Positions 29,167-37,701 of a DNA stretch of 64,000 nt are shown piece after piece. This DNA is from Actinomadura oligospora ATCC 43269. Lineage in GTDB: Bacteria > Actinomycetota > Actinomycetes > Streptosporangiales > Streptosporangiaceae. Location of the stretch: the NCBI RefSeq assembly GCF_000518265.1, contig NZ_KI912412.1:62001-126000 (forward strand), read 5' to 3'. The stretch's first letter is position 1; each line of letters begins with the position of its first letter. Made by a program: the position numbers and the translations under genes. A model generated the notes under the pieces. That model ran no database searches, was not told where the DNA came from, and saw only the letters and a list, made by a program, of their open reading frames with translations.

Positions 29167-29816
29167 AGCCGGTACCCCACACCCGGGACGGTCTCGATGA
29201 CGGGCGGGTCGCCGAGCTTCTTGCGCAGGGTCATCATCGTGACCCGGACCACGTTGGTGAACGGGTCGATGTGCTCGTCCCACGCCTTCTCGAGCAGCTG
29301 CTCGGAGCTGACCACCGCGCCCTCGGCGCCCATCAGCACCTCCAGGACGGCGAACTCCTTGCGGGTCAGCTCGATCGGACGGCCGTCGCGGGTGACCTCG
29401 CGCCGGGACGGGTCGAGCGTGATCCCCGAGCGCTCCAGGACGGGCGGCAGCGGCGCCGACGCCCGCCGGCCGAGCGCCCGGACCCGGGCGACCAGCTCGG
29501 TGAACGCGAACGGCTTCGGCAGGTAGTCGTCGGCCCCGATGGACAGGCCCTCGACGCGCTGGTCGAGCTCGCCCGACGCGGTCAGCATCAGGATGCGGGC
29601 CGGATACCGGTCGGCGACCAGCTGCCGGCACACGTCGTCGCCGTGCACCTTCGGCAGGTCGCGGTCGAGGACGACGACGTCGTACTCGTTGACGCCGGTG
29701 CGTTCCAGCGCGCCCGCCCCGTCATAGGCCACGTCCACGGCCAGCGCCTCTCTGCGCAGGCCCGTGGCGATGGCGTCGGCGAGCAGACGCTCGTCCTCGA
29801 CGACCAGAACCCTCAC
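29163..29816 (-). CDS. OmpR-family response regulator
   Basis: A 217-residue regulator. Receiver domain: acidic pair Glu7-Asp8 (VVEDERLLA), phosphoacceptor Asp51 (VVVLDRDLPKVHG), Thr79 and Lys101 (DDYLPKPFAF). The C-terminal winged helix spans about 125-217 (ELTRKEFAVLEVLMGAEGAV, then RVTMMTLRKKLG and VPGVGYRL). The GTG start has GGGGGAG upstream. It is transcribed together with the sensor kinase. Confidence 0.95.
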   Translation of the reverse strand: MRVLVVEDERLLADAIATGLRREALAVDVAYDGAGALERTGVNEYDVVVLDRDLPKVHGDDVCRQLVADRYPARILMLTASGELDQRVEGLSIGADDYLPKPFAFTELVARVRALGRRASAPLPPVLERSGITLDPSRREVTRDGRPIELTRKEFAVLEVLMGAEGAVVSSEQLLEKAWDEHIDPFTNVVRVTMMTLRKKLGDPPVIETVPGVGYRL

Positions 29817-30003
29817 GAACTCCCCCTCGGCTTGTGCGCCCTCGCCTAACCCCTCCGGTATGCCACAGGGCCCGTAAGAGCCTCGTAAGGGGTCGCGGGG
29901 ACCGGCGCCGTCACGTCCTCGCCACACGGCGAACTCGCGCCTGGAAACAGGTTTGAGTCCAGCGTAGGCGTGGGTAGGCACGGTCAGATCCGGGAGGAGG
30001 CCC

Positions 30004-30180
30004 ATGGGCGAGCTGTCACGCCAGATCCAGCAGCGTCTCGACAACGCTTACGAGTCGCTGCGCCACGCCCACGCAGAAGGTGACGTCTACCTGGTGGACA
30101 TCCGCCAGGAGGAGATCAAGGAACTGCGCCGGATCGCAGCGAACAACGACATCGGCATAGACGCGCCCCGGTGCGACTAG
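30004..30180 (+). CDS. Small conserved protein of 58 residues
   Basis: MGELSRQIQQRLDNAYESLR continues with HAHAEGDVYLVDIRQEEIKE and ends GIDAPRCD. It is charged and largely helical, without membrane segment or signal. The ribosome site is strong (GGGAGGAGG, 3-8 nt upstream) and a terminator follows, so it is a real monocistronic gene. From memory, short proteins of this kind are conserved in actinobacteria; no function is known. Confidence 0.72.
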   Translation: MGELSRQIQQRLDNAYESLRHAHAEGDVYLVDIRQEEIKELRRIAANNDIGIDAPRCD

Positions 30181-30219
30181 TCGCACCGGCGCGCTCGACC
30201 CCGCTGCGAGAAAGCACGA

Positions 30220-30251
30220 AGGCCCCGGACGACCCATAGCGTCCGGGGCCT
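30220..30251. terminator. Bidirectional hairpin terminator
   Basis: A perfect 12-bp stem (AGGCCCCGGACG with CGTCCGGGGCCT) and 8-nt loop between the 58-residue gene and the convergent inositol monophosphatase gene. Confidence 0.82.
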
Positions 30252-30268
30252 GCCTCGTTCTCGGGCCC

Positions 30269-30300
30269 GGGTCAGTCCCTGGCCGGGTCAGTCCCTGGCC
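30269..30300. repeat. 16-bp tandem duplication over the IMPase stop codon
   Basis: GGGTCAGTCCCTGGCC occurs in perfect tandem at 30269-30284 and 30285-30300, followed by a partial third copy (GGGTTCAGGG). The second copy carries the real stop (minus strand, TCA at 30288-30290); the first repeats it downstream in another frame. Confidence 0.92.
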
Positions 30301-31094
30301 GGGTTCAGGGGCTCCAGAACGGCGTGCAGGGCGTCGAACAGGTCCGGGGCCGCGGCGATGCACAGCTCCGGGCTGACGGGCGCCCCAGCGAGCCCCTGGA
30401 CGCGTCCGCCCGCCTCCTCGACGATCAGCGCCCCCGCCGCGACGTCCCAGGCCTGGACGCCACGCTCGTAGTAGGCGTCGACGCGTCCGGCGGCCAGGGA
30501 GCAGAGGTCCACACAGCAGGAGCCGCCGCGCCGGATGTCGCGCACGCGCGGGAGGACGCCCGCCAGCACCTCGCCCTGGTGGGCGCGGCGCTCGGGGAAG
30601 TAGCCGAAGCCGGTGGCGACCAGGGCCCGGTCCAGCGGGACGCCGGTGTTGACCTTCAGCTCGCGGACGCCGGACGCGGTGCGCAGCAGCGCTCCCCCGC
30701 CCCGGACGGCGGTGTAGGTCTCGCCCCGGCGCGGGATCTCCACGACCCCGGCGACGGCCACGCCGTCCACCTCGGCGGCGATGCTGACCGCCCAGTCGGG
30801 CAGGTCGTACAGGTAGTTCACGGTGCCGTCGATCGGGTCGACGACCCAGCGGACGCCGCTGTCGCCGCCGGTCGATCCGCCCTCCTCGCCGAGGAACGCG
30901 TCGCGCGGCCGGGCGGCGAGGATCCGCTCGGTGATCAGCCGCTCGGACGCCCGGTCCATCTCGGTGACCACGTCGGTCGGGCTGGACTTGGTGGCGGCGA
31001 CGCCGAGGTCGGCGGGCCGCTTGTCCACCAACATCCGGGCGGCCTCGCGGGCGATGTCCAGCGCCAGTTCCAGCAGGGCGGACGGGTCGGTCAT
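30288..31094 (-). CDS. Inositol monophosphatase-family phosphatase
   Basis: A 268-residue Mg2+/Li+-sensitive phosphatase. Metal-binding motifs are present: FLGEEGG (Glu), WVVDPIDGTVNYLYDLPDWA (the DPIDGT signature) and VQAWDVAAGALIVEEAGG. Family members hydrolyse inositol-1-phosphate, histidinol phosphate or other sugar phosphates; which one applies here is not clear. The ATG at 31094 overlaps the ferrochelatase stop and is better spaced from GGAG than the ATG at 31100. Confidence 0.93.
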   Translation of the reverse strand: MTDPSALLELALDIAREAARMLVDKRPADLGVAATKSSPTDVVTEMDRASERLITERILAARPRDAFLGEEGGSTGGDSGVRWVVDPIDGTVNYLYDLPDWAVSIAAEVDGVAVAGVVEIPRRGETYTAVRGGGALLRTASGVRELKVNTGVPLDRALVATGFGYFPERRAHQGEVLAGVLPRVRDIRRGGSCCVDLCSLAAGRVDAYYERGVQAWDVAAGALIVEEAGGRVQGLAGAPVSPELCIAAAPDLFDALHAVLEPLNPARD

Positions 31095-32092
31095 CGGCAT
31101 TCTCCACAGGTGTCGGGACGGGGGCCGAGCGAGCCGAGCGCGGGACGGTCCGTCCCGGCGCGTTCCAGCATGAGCTCGCGGACCATGGCGACGAAGCGGG
31201 GGTGGGTGCCGGGGGTGGCGGCGCGCCGGAAGGCCAGGCCGAGCTTCTCGGCGAGTTCGGTGGCCTCCACGTCGAGGTCGTACTTGACCTCCATGTGGTC
31301 GGAGACGAACCCGATCGGGACGTTCACGACGGCCCGGACCCCGGCGGCGTCCAGGTCCTTCAGGTGATCGCCGATGTCGGGTTCGAGCCAAGGTTGGGTC
31401 GGACGGCCGCTGCGGCTCTGGTAGACGAGCTTCCAGGGCCGTCCGGGGGCGGCGTGCTCGGCGACGTAGGCGGAGACGTCCTCCAGCTGGGCCTGGTACA
31501 GCTCGCGGCCCGGCTGGGACAGCGGGACGCTGTGCGCGCTGAACACCAGGTGCGCGCCGTCCCTGAGGTCCGCGGGGAGATCGTCCAGGGCGGCGCGGGT
31601 GGCCTCGACGAACGGCTCCACGAAACCCGGGTGGTTGTAGTAGACGCGCAGTTTGTCGATCTCGGGCGCACCGGGGACCTCGGCTCGTGCGCGCTCGATG
31701 TCCTGCACGTACTGGCCGCAGCAGGAGTACCCGTCGTAGGCGGACGTGACGAAGGCGGCGGCCCGCCGGATACCGTCCGCCTTCATCTGCCGGACGGTGT
31801 CGGTGAGGTACGGGTCCCAGTTGCGGTTGCCCCAGTAGACCGGGACGTCCGCGAGGCCGTGCGCGGCGAAGTCCGCCTCGATCGCGGCCTTCAGGGCCCG
31901 GCACTGGGCGTTGATAGGGCTGACGCCGCCGAACAGGTGGTAGTGCTCGCCTACCTTGGCGAGACGCTCGCGCGGGATGCCCCGCCCTCGCGTGACGTTC
32001 TCCAAGAAGGGGATCACGTCGTCCGGGCCCTCTGGCCCACCGAACGAGATCAGCAGCAGCGCGTCATAGCCCGCCGTCGTCGCCTGGCTCAT
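31091..32092 (-). CDS. cpfC: Coproporphyrin/protoporphyrin ferrochelatase
   Basis: A 333-residue haem-biosynthesis enzyme that inserts Fe2+ into the porphyrin; actinobacteria mostly use the coproporphyrin-dependent pathway. Motifs: LLISFGGPEG, EHYHLFGGVSPIN, the catalytic-histidine segment LVFSAHSVP and GFVSDHMEVKYDLDVEA. Cysteines in YSCCGQY and the C-terminal DTCGECR match the 2Fe-2S cluster ligands described for actinobacterial ferrochelatases. The start at 32092 has GGAGGC 2-7 nt upstream. The gene overlaps the IMPase gene by four bases. Confidence 0.94.
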   Translation of the reverse strand: MSQATTAGYDALLLISFGGPEGPDDVIPFLENVTRGRGIPRERLAKVGEHYHLFGGVSPINAQCRALKAAIEADFAAHGLADVPVYWGNRNWDPYLTDTVRQMKADGIRRAAAFVTSAYDGYSCCGQYVQDIERARAEVPGAPEIDKLRVYYNHPGFVEPFVEATRAALDDLPADLRDGAHLVFSAHSVPLSQPGRELYQAQLEDVSAYVAEHAAPGRPWKLVYQSRSGRPTQPWLEPDIGDHLKDLDAAGVRAVVNVPIGFVSDHMEVKYDLDVEATELAEKLGLAFRRAATPGTHPRFVAMVRELMLERAGTDRPALGSLGPRPDTCGECR

Positions 32093-32135
32093 GCCTCCAA
32101 TCCAACCAGGCGACGGCAAATGCGCTGACCCCCGG

Positions 32136-33425
32136 CTATCTGTACTGGGCCGCGTACGCGCGCGCGAGGCCGAGCACCTTCTGGACGTACCAGTCGGCGT
32201 GGTTGTAGGCGAAGATCGCTTTGTAGAGCGACTGGCCGCCCTTGCCCCCGCCGCTCGCGCACAGGTACTTGGCGGCAGCCGGGATCGCGTCGTAGGGGTT
32301 CATGATGTCGGCCTTGCCGTCGCCGTCCCCGTCCACGCCGTAGATCGCCCACGTGGCGGGCATGAACTGCATCGGCCCGAGCGCGCCCGCGCTGGAGCGA
32401 CCGGGGTTGCGGCCGTGGTCGCTCTCAACCTGTCCGATCGCGGCGAGGACCGTCCAGGACAGGCCGGGGCAGGTGGTGGCGGCCTGCCGGTAGAGGTCGA
32501 GGTAGCCGCCCGGCTTCCCACCCTGGCCGGACGGCTGGTACTTGGTCTCGTGCAGGTTCACGGCGCTGGCGCCCGCCCCGAGGATCCTCTTCACCTGGCG
32601 CGCGACCTTGCCGGGGTTCGCGCCGGGCGCGTTGACCAGGACGGCGATGTCGTCCACCAGGCCCATGGCCGTGCCGGACTTCGCGCTGACCAGCATGTCG
32701 ATGCCGGGCAGGCCGAGGGTTCCGGACCCGCCGAGCACCAGGTTCGGGACCGTCCGGCCGACGACCGGGTACTGGAAGCCGCGGCTGAGCTGGAGCTGGT
32801 CGGCGGCGTTCGCCGACACCACGAACTGGTCGGCGGCCAGGGCGTTCCAGAGCTCGCTCCGCTTGGCGGTGCCGGGCGGCGTCCAGGACCGGAAGACCGA
32901 GGGGTCGACGGCGAACGCGTTGACCTGCCGCCCCTGCAGCTGGACCGCGCCCCCGGCGACCGCGATCACGTCCTTGACGTGCCCGACCCTGGCGATCTTG
33001 GCGACCTGCGCCCGGGTGATCGTCGTGCCCCCGACGGCGAGCACGTCCGGCGGGACGACCCGGCGCAGCGGCGCGACCTGCCCGCGCGCGGTGTCGAGGC
33101 TGGTCACCGGGCCGTTGCGCAGCGGGTCCGGGCCGGGGGTCGAGGCGGCGGCGTCCTTGCGGGCGGGCTCGGGGGACTTCACGGTCAGGACGCCGTACAC
33201 GCCACCCGCGATGCTCCCGGCGACCAGCACGCCGACCCCGGCCACGGCGAGGCGCGGCCGTCGTCGTCCCTTCGCCTCGACGCTCGGCCGGGCGGGCGCG
33301 GAGGCCGATTCGGAAGCCGGTTCGGAGGCGGAAGCCGGTGCGGAAGCCGGTTCAGGGGCCGCCCCGGACGCCGGTTCGGCGGCCGACTCCGGCTCAGGTG
33401 TAGGAGGAACCACAACCATTCCCAA
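32136..33425 (-). CDS. Membrane-anchored lytic murein transglycosylase (SLT domain)
   Basis: A 429-residue type II membrane protein: a Pro/Ala/Glu/Ser-rich cytoplasmic segment (about residues 1-50), a membrane helix (LAVAGVGVLVAGSIAGGVYG), an unassigned extracellular domain, and a C-terminal goose-lysozyme-like transglycosylase domain. The catalytic glutamate is in IGQVESDHGRNPGR, followed by SSAGALGPMQFMPATW and NPYDAIPAAAKYLCASGG. It should cleave peptidoglycan glycan strands. The N-terminus may be TTG (33425) or ATG (33419). It is divergent from an MFS gene across a short region with nested inverted repeats. Confidence 0.9.
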   Translation of the reverse strand: MGMVVVPPTPEPESAAEPASGAAPEPASAPASASEPASESASAPARPSVEAKGRRRPRLAVAGVGVLVAGSIAGGVYGVLTVKSPEPARKDAAASTPGPDPLRNGPVTSLDTARGQVAPLRRVVPPDVLAVGGTTITRAQVAKIARVGHVKDVIAVAGGAVQLQGRQVNAFAVDPSVFRSWTPPGTAKRSELWNALAADQFVVSANAADQLQLSRGFQYPVVGRTVPNLVLGGSGTLGLPGIDMLVSAKSGTAMGLVDDIAVLVNAPGANPGKVARQVKRILGAGASAVNLHETKYQPSGQGGKPGGYLDLYRQAATTCPGLSWTVLAAIGQVESDHGRNPGRSSAGALGPMQFMPATWAIYGVDGDGDGKADIMNPYDAIPAAAKYLCASGGGKGGQSLYKAIFAYNHADWYVQKVLGLARAYAAQYR

Positions 33426-33444
33426 CGAACGTCACCAAAGGGCG

Positions 33445-33490
33445 GTTACCCGGGGAAAATCACTTGATGAGCCCGGGTAACGTGATCAAG
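33445..33490. promoter_or_regulatory. Nested inverted repeats between divergent transglycosylase and MFS genes
   Basis: GTTACCCGGG (33445-33454) pairs perfectly with CCCGGGTAAC (33472-33481), and interleaved with it CTTGAT (33463-33468) pairs with ATCAAG (33485-33490). Both repeats fall in the 93-bp gap and could be operators or alternative hairpins. No named regulator can be assigned. Confidence 0.5.
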
Positions 33491-33518
33491 TTATCCAGAT
33501 ACGGACGGAAGGAGCACG

Positions 33519-34736
33519 TTGGCCAGTCCGTACCGGGCGCTGCTGGCCGTTCCCGGGGCCAGGGCGTTCGTCACCGCGGGGTTCGTGGGACGCATGTCGA
33601 TGTCCATGGTCGGGATCGGAATCGTCCTCCTTGTTTCCGCGGTGACCGGATCGTACGGTATCGCCGGGACGGTCTCCGCGACCATGGCGGTCGCCTACGC
33701 GGTCGCGGCGCCGCTCAGCGCGCGATTCGCCGACCGCTACGGACAGCGCCGAGTGCTCGTCCCGCTGGTCTCGGCCAACGCGGCCGCCTTCTCGCTGCTG
33801 ATCTCCTTCTCCCTGTTCGAGGCCCCGCTCTGGACGTTGTACCCAGCGAGTGCCCTGGCCGGGATGACGCAGGTCTCGCTGGGCGCGTGGGTGCGTTCGC
33901 GCTGGTCGCACGTGCTGACCGGGACGGCGATCCCGATGGGCACGGCGTACTCGTTCGAGTCGGTGATGGACGAGCTGATCTTCGTCGCCGGGCCGATCCT
34001 CGTCACCTCGCTGGCGACCGGGGTGCATCCGGCGGCGGGGCTCGCGGTCGCCGCGTCCTGCACGCTCGTCGGCGGCCTGTCCTTCGCGCGCCTGCGCGGG
34101 ACGGAGCCGCCGCCGCGTCCGCGCACCCCCGGGCTCTCCCCGCGCGGCGGGGTGTTCGCCAACCCGGCCGTCCGGATCATGACGTCGATCTTCCTGTTCA
34201 TCGGGATCGTGTTCGGCGCGATGGACGTCGCCGGGGTCGCGTTCGCCGCCGAGCAGGGGAACAAGCCGCTGGCCGGGGTGCTGCTCGCCTGCTACGCGGG
34301 CGGCAGCGCGACCGCCGCGTTCTGGTACGGCGCGCGCACCTGGGGATCCTCACTGGACCACCGCTTCCTGATCGGCCTGGCGCTCCAGGCGGTGCTGCTC
34401 GTGCCGCTGCCGCTGATCAGGAACTTCTGGCTGATGCTGCCGGTGGCGTTCGTGGCAGGGCTGGCGATCTCGCCGACGATCATCCCGGCGTTCGGGCTGG
34501 TCGAACGGCTGGTCCCGCCCGGGCAGCTCACCGAGGGCCTGGCCCTGGTGTCGACGTCGCTGAGCATCGGCGCGGCGGCGGGCGCGTCCCTCGCCGGACG
34601 GGTCGCCGACGGCTACGGCGCGATGGCGTCCTTCGGCGTCCCGCTGACCTCGGCGATCCTGGCCGCGCTGGTCGCCGTGGCCGGAATCCGGGCGATCAGT
34701 AAACGTGAACTTTCCTCACAAACGATCGCCGAGTAG
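33519..34736 (+). CDS. Major facilitator superfamily transporter
   Basis: A 405-residue protein with twelve hydrophobic segments and the MFS loop 2-3 motif ARFADRYGQRRVLV, plus the related loop 8-9 region. The segment ESVMDELIFVAGPILVTSLA in helix 5 is typical of actinobacterial DHA1-like exporters of unknown substrate. The start is TTG at 33519 with a strong AAGGAG site 5 nt upstream. Drug or metabolite efflux is likely but unproven. Confidence 0.88.
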   Translation: MASPYRALLAVPGARAFVTAGFVGRMSMSMVGIGIVLLVSAVTGSYGIAGTVSATMAVAYAVAAPLSARFADRYGQRRVLVPLVSANAAAFSLLISFSLFEAPLWTLYPASALAGMTQVSLGAWVRSRWSHVLTGTAIPMGTAYSFESVMDELIFVAGPILVTSLATGVHPAAGLAVAASCTLVGGLSFARLRGTEPPPRPRTPGLSPRGGVFANPAVRIMTSIFLFIGIVFGAMDVAGVAFAAEQGNKPLAGVLLACYAGGSATAAFWYGARTWGSSLDHRFLIGLALQAVLLVPLPLIRNFWLMLPVAFVAGLAISPTIIPAFGLVERLVPPGQLTEGLALVSTSLSIGAAAGASLAGRVADGYGAMASFGVPLTSAILAALVAVAGIRAISKRELSSQTIAE

Positions 34737-34745
34737 AGTTCGGCC

Positions 34746-36056
34746 ATGTCCCCCGTGAGCACCCGGACGTGGCGAAACTGGGCCGGGAACCAGACGGCCT
34801 CCCCCCGCCGCGTCACCACCCCGACCAGCACCGACGAGGTCTCCGCGGCCGTGCGCGCCGCGGCGGCCGACGGGCACACCGTCCGGATGACCGGCACCGG
34901 CCACTCCTTCACCGGCGCGGCCGTCGCCGAGGACCTCCTGCTCCGCCCGACCGGGATGACCGCCGTCCGCTCGGTCGACACCGGGAGCGGCCTGGTCACC
35001 GTCGAGGCGGGCCTGCCCCTGCACGCGCTCAACCGGATGCTGGCCGAGCACGGCCGCGCCCTGGCCAACATGGGCGACATCCAGGAGCAGACCGTCGCGG
35101 GCGCCCTCCAGACCGCCACCCACGGCACCGGACGCGACGCCGCCGGGCTCGCGTCCCAGGTGCACGCGCTGGAGCTCGTCCTCGCCGACGGCTCGGTCGT
35201 CACCTGCTCGCGCGACGAGCGTCCCGACCTGTTCGACGCCGCGCGCGCGAGCGTGGGCGCGCTCGGCATCATCACCGCGATCACCTGGAAGACCGTCCCG
35301 GCCTTCCTCCTGCGCGCGCAGGAACAGCCGATGAAGTGGGACGAGGTGCTCTCCCGCGTCGACGAGTTCGACGCCGCGAACGAGCACTTCGAGTTCTACT
35401 GGTTCCCGCACACCGAGGGCTGCCTCACCAAGCGGAACAACCGCGTCGACGGCCCGCGGCAACCGCTGTCGAGGTTCAAGGGCTGGCTGGACGACGAGTT
35501 CATGTCGAACTCGCTGTTCGACATGATCAACAAGGTCACGCACGCGGCCCCGATGATCACCCCGTCGGTCAACCAGATCTCGGCGCGGGCGCTGGGCGCG
35601 CGGACCTTCACCGACACGTCCTACAAGGTGTTCACCAGCCCCCGGACCGTCCGGTTCAAGGAGCAGGAGTACGCGATCCCGCGCGAGCACCTGGTGGACG
35701 CGCTGCGCGAGGTGCGGGGGCTGTTCGACCGGCGGGGCTGGAAGATCAGCTTCCCGATCGAGGTCCGGCTGCTGCCGGAGGAGGACGCCTGGCTGTCGAT
35801 GGCCCACGGCCGCCGCAGCGCGTTCATCGCCGTGCACGTCTACCACCGCGACGACCACGCCGACTACTTCCGCGGCGTCGAGGAGGTCCTGACCGGGCTC
35901 GGCGGACGCCCGCACTGGGGCAAGATGCACACCCGCGACGCCGCCTACCTGGAGACGGTCTACCCGCGCTTCAAGGACTTCCAGGCGCTCCGGAACGAAC
36001 TCGACCCGGACCGCCGTTTCGCCAACCCCTACACCCGCCAGGTCTTCGGCGACTAA
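34746..36056 (+). CDS. FAD-linked sugar-lactone oxidase (ALO/gulonolactone oxidase family)
   Basis: A 436-residue VAO-family flavoprotein. The FAD-binding PCMH domain occupies residues 10-180 (TVRMTGTGHSFTGAAVAEDL, with the SF-T motif; GDIQEQTVAGALQTATHGTG). The C-terminal ALO domain ends RPHWGKMHTRDAAYLETVYP and the family-typical PDRRFANPYTRQVFGD. Relatives oxidise L-gulono- or D-arabinono-1,4-lactone; the substrate here is unknown. The start lies 10 bp after the MFS stop without a clear ribosome site, so it may be coupled to the MFS gene. Confidence 0.9.
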   Translation: MSPVSTRTWRNWAGNQTASPRRVTTPTSTDEVSAAVRAAAADGHTVRMTGTGHSFTGAAVAEDLLLRPTGMTAVRSVDTGSGLVTVEAGLPLHALNRMLAEHGRALANMGDIQEQTVAGALQTATHGTGRDAAGLASQVHALELVLADGSVVTCSRDERPDLFDAARASVGALGIITAITWKTVPAFLLRAQEQPMKWDEVLSRVDEFDAANEHFEFYWFPHTEGCLTKRNNRVDGPRQPLSRFKGWLDDEFMSNSLFDMINKVTHAAPMITPSVNQISARALGARTFTDTSYKVFTSPRTVRFKEQEYAIPREHLVDALREVRGLFDRRGWKISFPIEVRLLPEEDAWLSMAHGRRSAFIAVHVYHRDDHADYFRGVEEVLTGLGGRPHWGKMHTRDAAYLETVYPRFKDFQALRNELDPDRRFANPYTRQVFGD

Positions 36057-36074
36057 CCCTCCCCCGCACGCACG

Positions 36075-36107
36075 AAGGGCCGCACTCCCCTGGGGAGCGC
36101 GGCCCTT
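36075..36107. terminator. Intrinsic bidirectional terminator
   Basis: AAGGGCCGC-A-CTCCCC pairs with GGGGAG-C-GCGGCCCTT around a 1-2 nt loop, followed on the plus strand by a T-run (CCCTTTTTGCG). It sits between the lactone oxidase and the convergent membrane-protein gene. Confidence 0.88.
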
Positions 36108-36128
36108 TTTGCGTTTGTCGGTTACGGA

Positions 36129-37253
36129 TCAGTTGGCGCCGGGAACGGGCGCCTGGACGCCCGGCTTGCCGGTCGCGCCGCCGCCGGTGCCCTGGCCGCC
36201 GCTCGGCTGGGACGACGGCTCCTGCGTGGGCGTGCCGGACGGCTCCTGCGTGGGCGTCTCCGGCACGGTCGGCGTCTGGGAAGGCTGCTCGGACGGGCCG
36301 CCGCTGGGCGTGTTCGTCGGCTCGTTCGTGACCCCGGTACCGCCGTCCGGGTTGGACGTCCCGGGAGTGGTCGGCTCGTCCGTCGGCTTCTGGGACGGCT
36401 CGTGCGCGGGGGTCTCGGCCGTTCCCTCGTTCTGGCCGCGGATGACGTTGCCGATCGTCCCGCCCGTGCCGTTGACCCCGCCGAACGTCCGGTCGGTGAC
36501 CGACTCGTACAGCGTGATGCCGCCGATCACCACGACGAACACCACGACCGCCGAGGCCGTCAGCAGCCGCCAACGCTGCTTGGCCCAGTGGAGCGCGTCG
36601 TCCATCGCGGCCTGCCAGGACGCCTTGGGCACCGGCCCGTCGCCATGCGCGGGGGTCTCGGCCACCAGCTCGTCCGAGACGGTCTCGGCGGGACTCTGGC
36701 CGAAGCGCGCGGCGTCGAGCACGGACCCGTCGAACCGGGTCGCGTTGGGATCGCCCAGCGTGGGCAGATCGATCCGGGTCGCGTTCGGATCACGGCCCGG
36801 CACGTCGTCCACGCGGGTGTTATCCGGATCACTCCCGGCACGACGGCCAGGTGCCGAGGCCCAGCCCGCCGGACTTCCCGCCCGGGCCCGGGCGGCGGCT
36901 CCGCCGACGCGCGTGTCCGCGACCCTGGTGATCCCCGGGCGGTTCGCCGTCAGCGGGGAGCCCGCCGCGCGTGTCGCGTCCGCGCCGGTCACGGTGCGCG
37001 CGGCCTCGCCCGGGTCCCGCCCGTCCTCGTCGGCCAGCCCGGGATGGGTGCGCTCCCTGATCTGCTCCTTGCCCTGGTCGAGGTAGTGCTTGCCGACCAC
37101 GGAGGCCGCCGTCGACACCACGCTCATGAAGGCCGCGCCGAGGATCGTCCCGTACACCCCCAGGTAGGACGCCCCGTAGGCGGCGACCATCGTCGCCGCC
37201 CCGCTCGCGATCAACTGCGTGGCACTCAGGTCCGGCAGCTTCCGCTGCGCCAT
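36129..37253 (-). CDS. Unassigned membrane protein with a Pro/Thr/Gly-rich extracellular tail
   Basis: A 374-residue protein in four parts: an N-terminal segment with hydrophobic stretches (MAQRKLPDLSATQLIASGAA, then AYGASYLGVYGTILGAAFMS), a polar linker with a repeated D-P-N-A-T-R motif (DPDNTRVDD, DPNATRIDL, DPNATRFDG), one strong membrane helix (LLTASAVVVFVVVIGGITLY, about residues 235-255), and about 110 residues rich in Pro, Thr, Gly and Gln (TPTQEPSGTPTQEPS). The start has GGAGAGGGAAG upstream. The DPNATR motifs might be recognised by a partner; no function can be assigned. Confidence 0.72.
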   Translation of the reverse strand: MAQRKLPDLSATQLIASGAATMVAAYGASYLGVYGTILGAAFMSVVSTAASVVGKHYLDQGKEQIRERTHPGLADEDGRDPGEAARTVTGADATRAAGSPLTANRPGITRVADTRVGGAAARARAGSPAGWASAPGRRAGSDPDNTRVDDVPGRDPNATRIDLPTLGDPNATRFDGSVLDAARFGQSPAETVSDELVAETPAHGDGPVPKASWQAAMDDALHWAKQRWRLLTASAVVVFVVVIGGITLYESVTDRTFGGVNGTGGTIGNVIRGQNEGTAETPAHEPSQKPTDEPTTPGTSNPDGGTGVTNEPTNTPSGGPSEQPSQTPTVPETPTQEPSGTPTQEPSSQPSGGQGTGGGATGKPGVQAPVPGAN

Positions 37254-37701
37254 CGAATCTTCCCTCTCCACCCGAAACCGTCTCAAAGTCCCCACAACAG
37301 GAACTCACCGTAACTCCGGCGTTGTTCCGGCGCGGGACGTGACGATCGCAACGCCCGGTGTGAGGAGCCGCGCGCCCCGGTCAGGCACGGTGTGGAAAAG
37401 GATCCGCAAGAATCGGGGAGTCGGCCCCCCGGGGACGCGCCGGACGGGCAAGCTTGGTCGGACGGCCCTCTTCACCGCCGTGATGAGGGCTTTGAGAGCG
37501 GCGATGTTCGGACATGCCGGGTACGGTGCTGGCAGCAGGTGTGTCCGAAAGAGAGACTCGGGAATCCGGGGGAAGGGCACGCATGCGCCCCTGGTGGGGA
37601 CCGAACGACCGGCCGATGCGAGCGCGGGGAGGCGGACTCGCGAACGGGCGTGTGGTTCGGCACCCCTCCGGTGCCGTTGGGACAGGGCAGGAAGGACACG
37701 C
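37254..37701. other. Non-coding 448-bp interval between divergent membrane-protein and sepH genes
   Basis: Apart from shadow frames I see no gene. The interval must hold both divergent promoters. A TACGGT hexamer at about 37522 is a possible -10 for sepH. No strong hairpin or operator is visible. Confidence 0.45.

Noticed and set aside
33426..33518. A cyclic-di-AMP (ydaO-type) riboswitch before the transglycosylase gene
   Set aside because: Such riboswitches precede some actinobacterial cell-wall hydrolase genes, but the 93-bp divergent gap is too short and lacks the conserved core.
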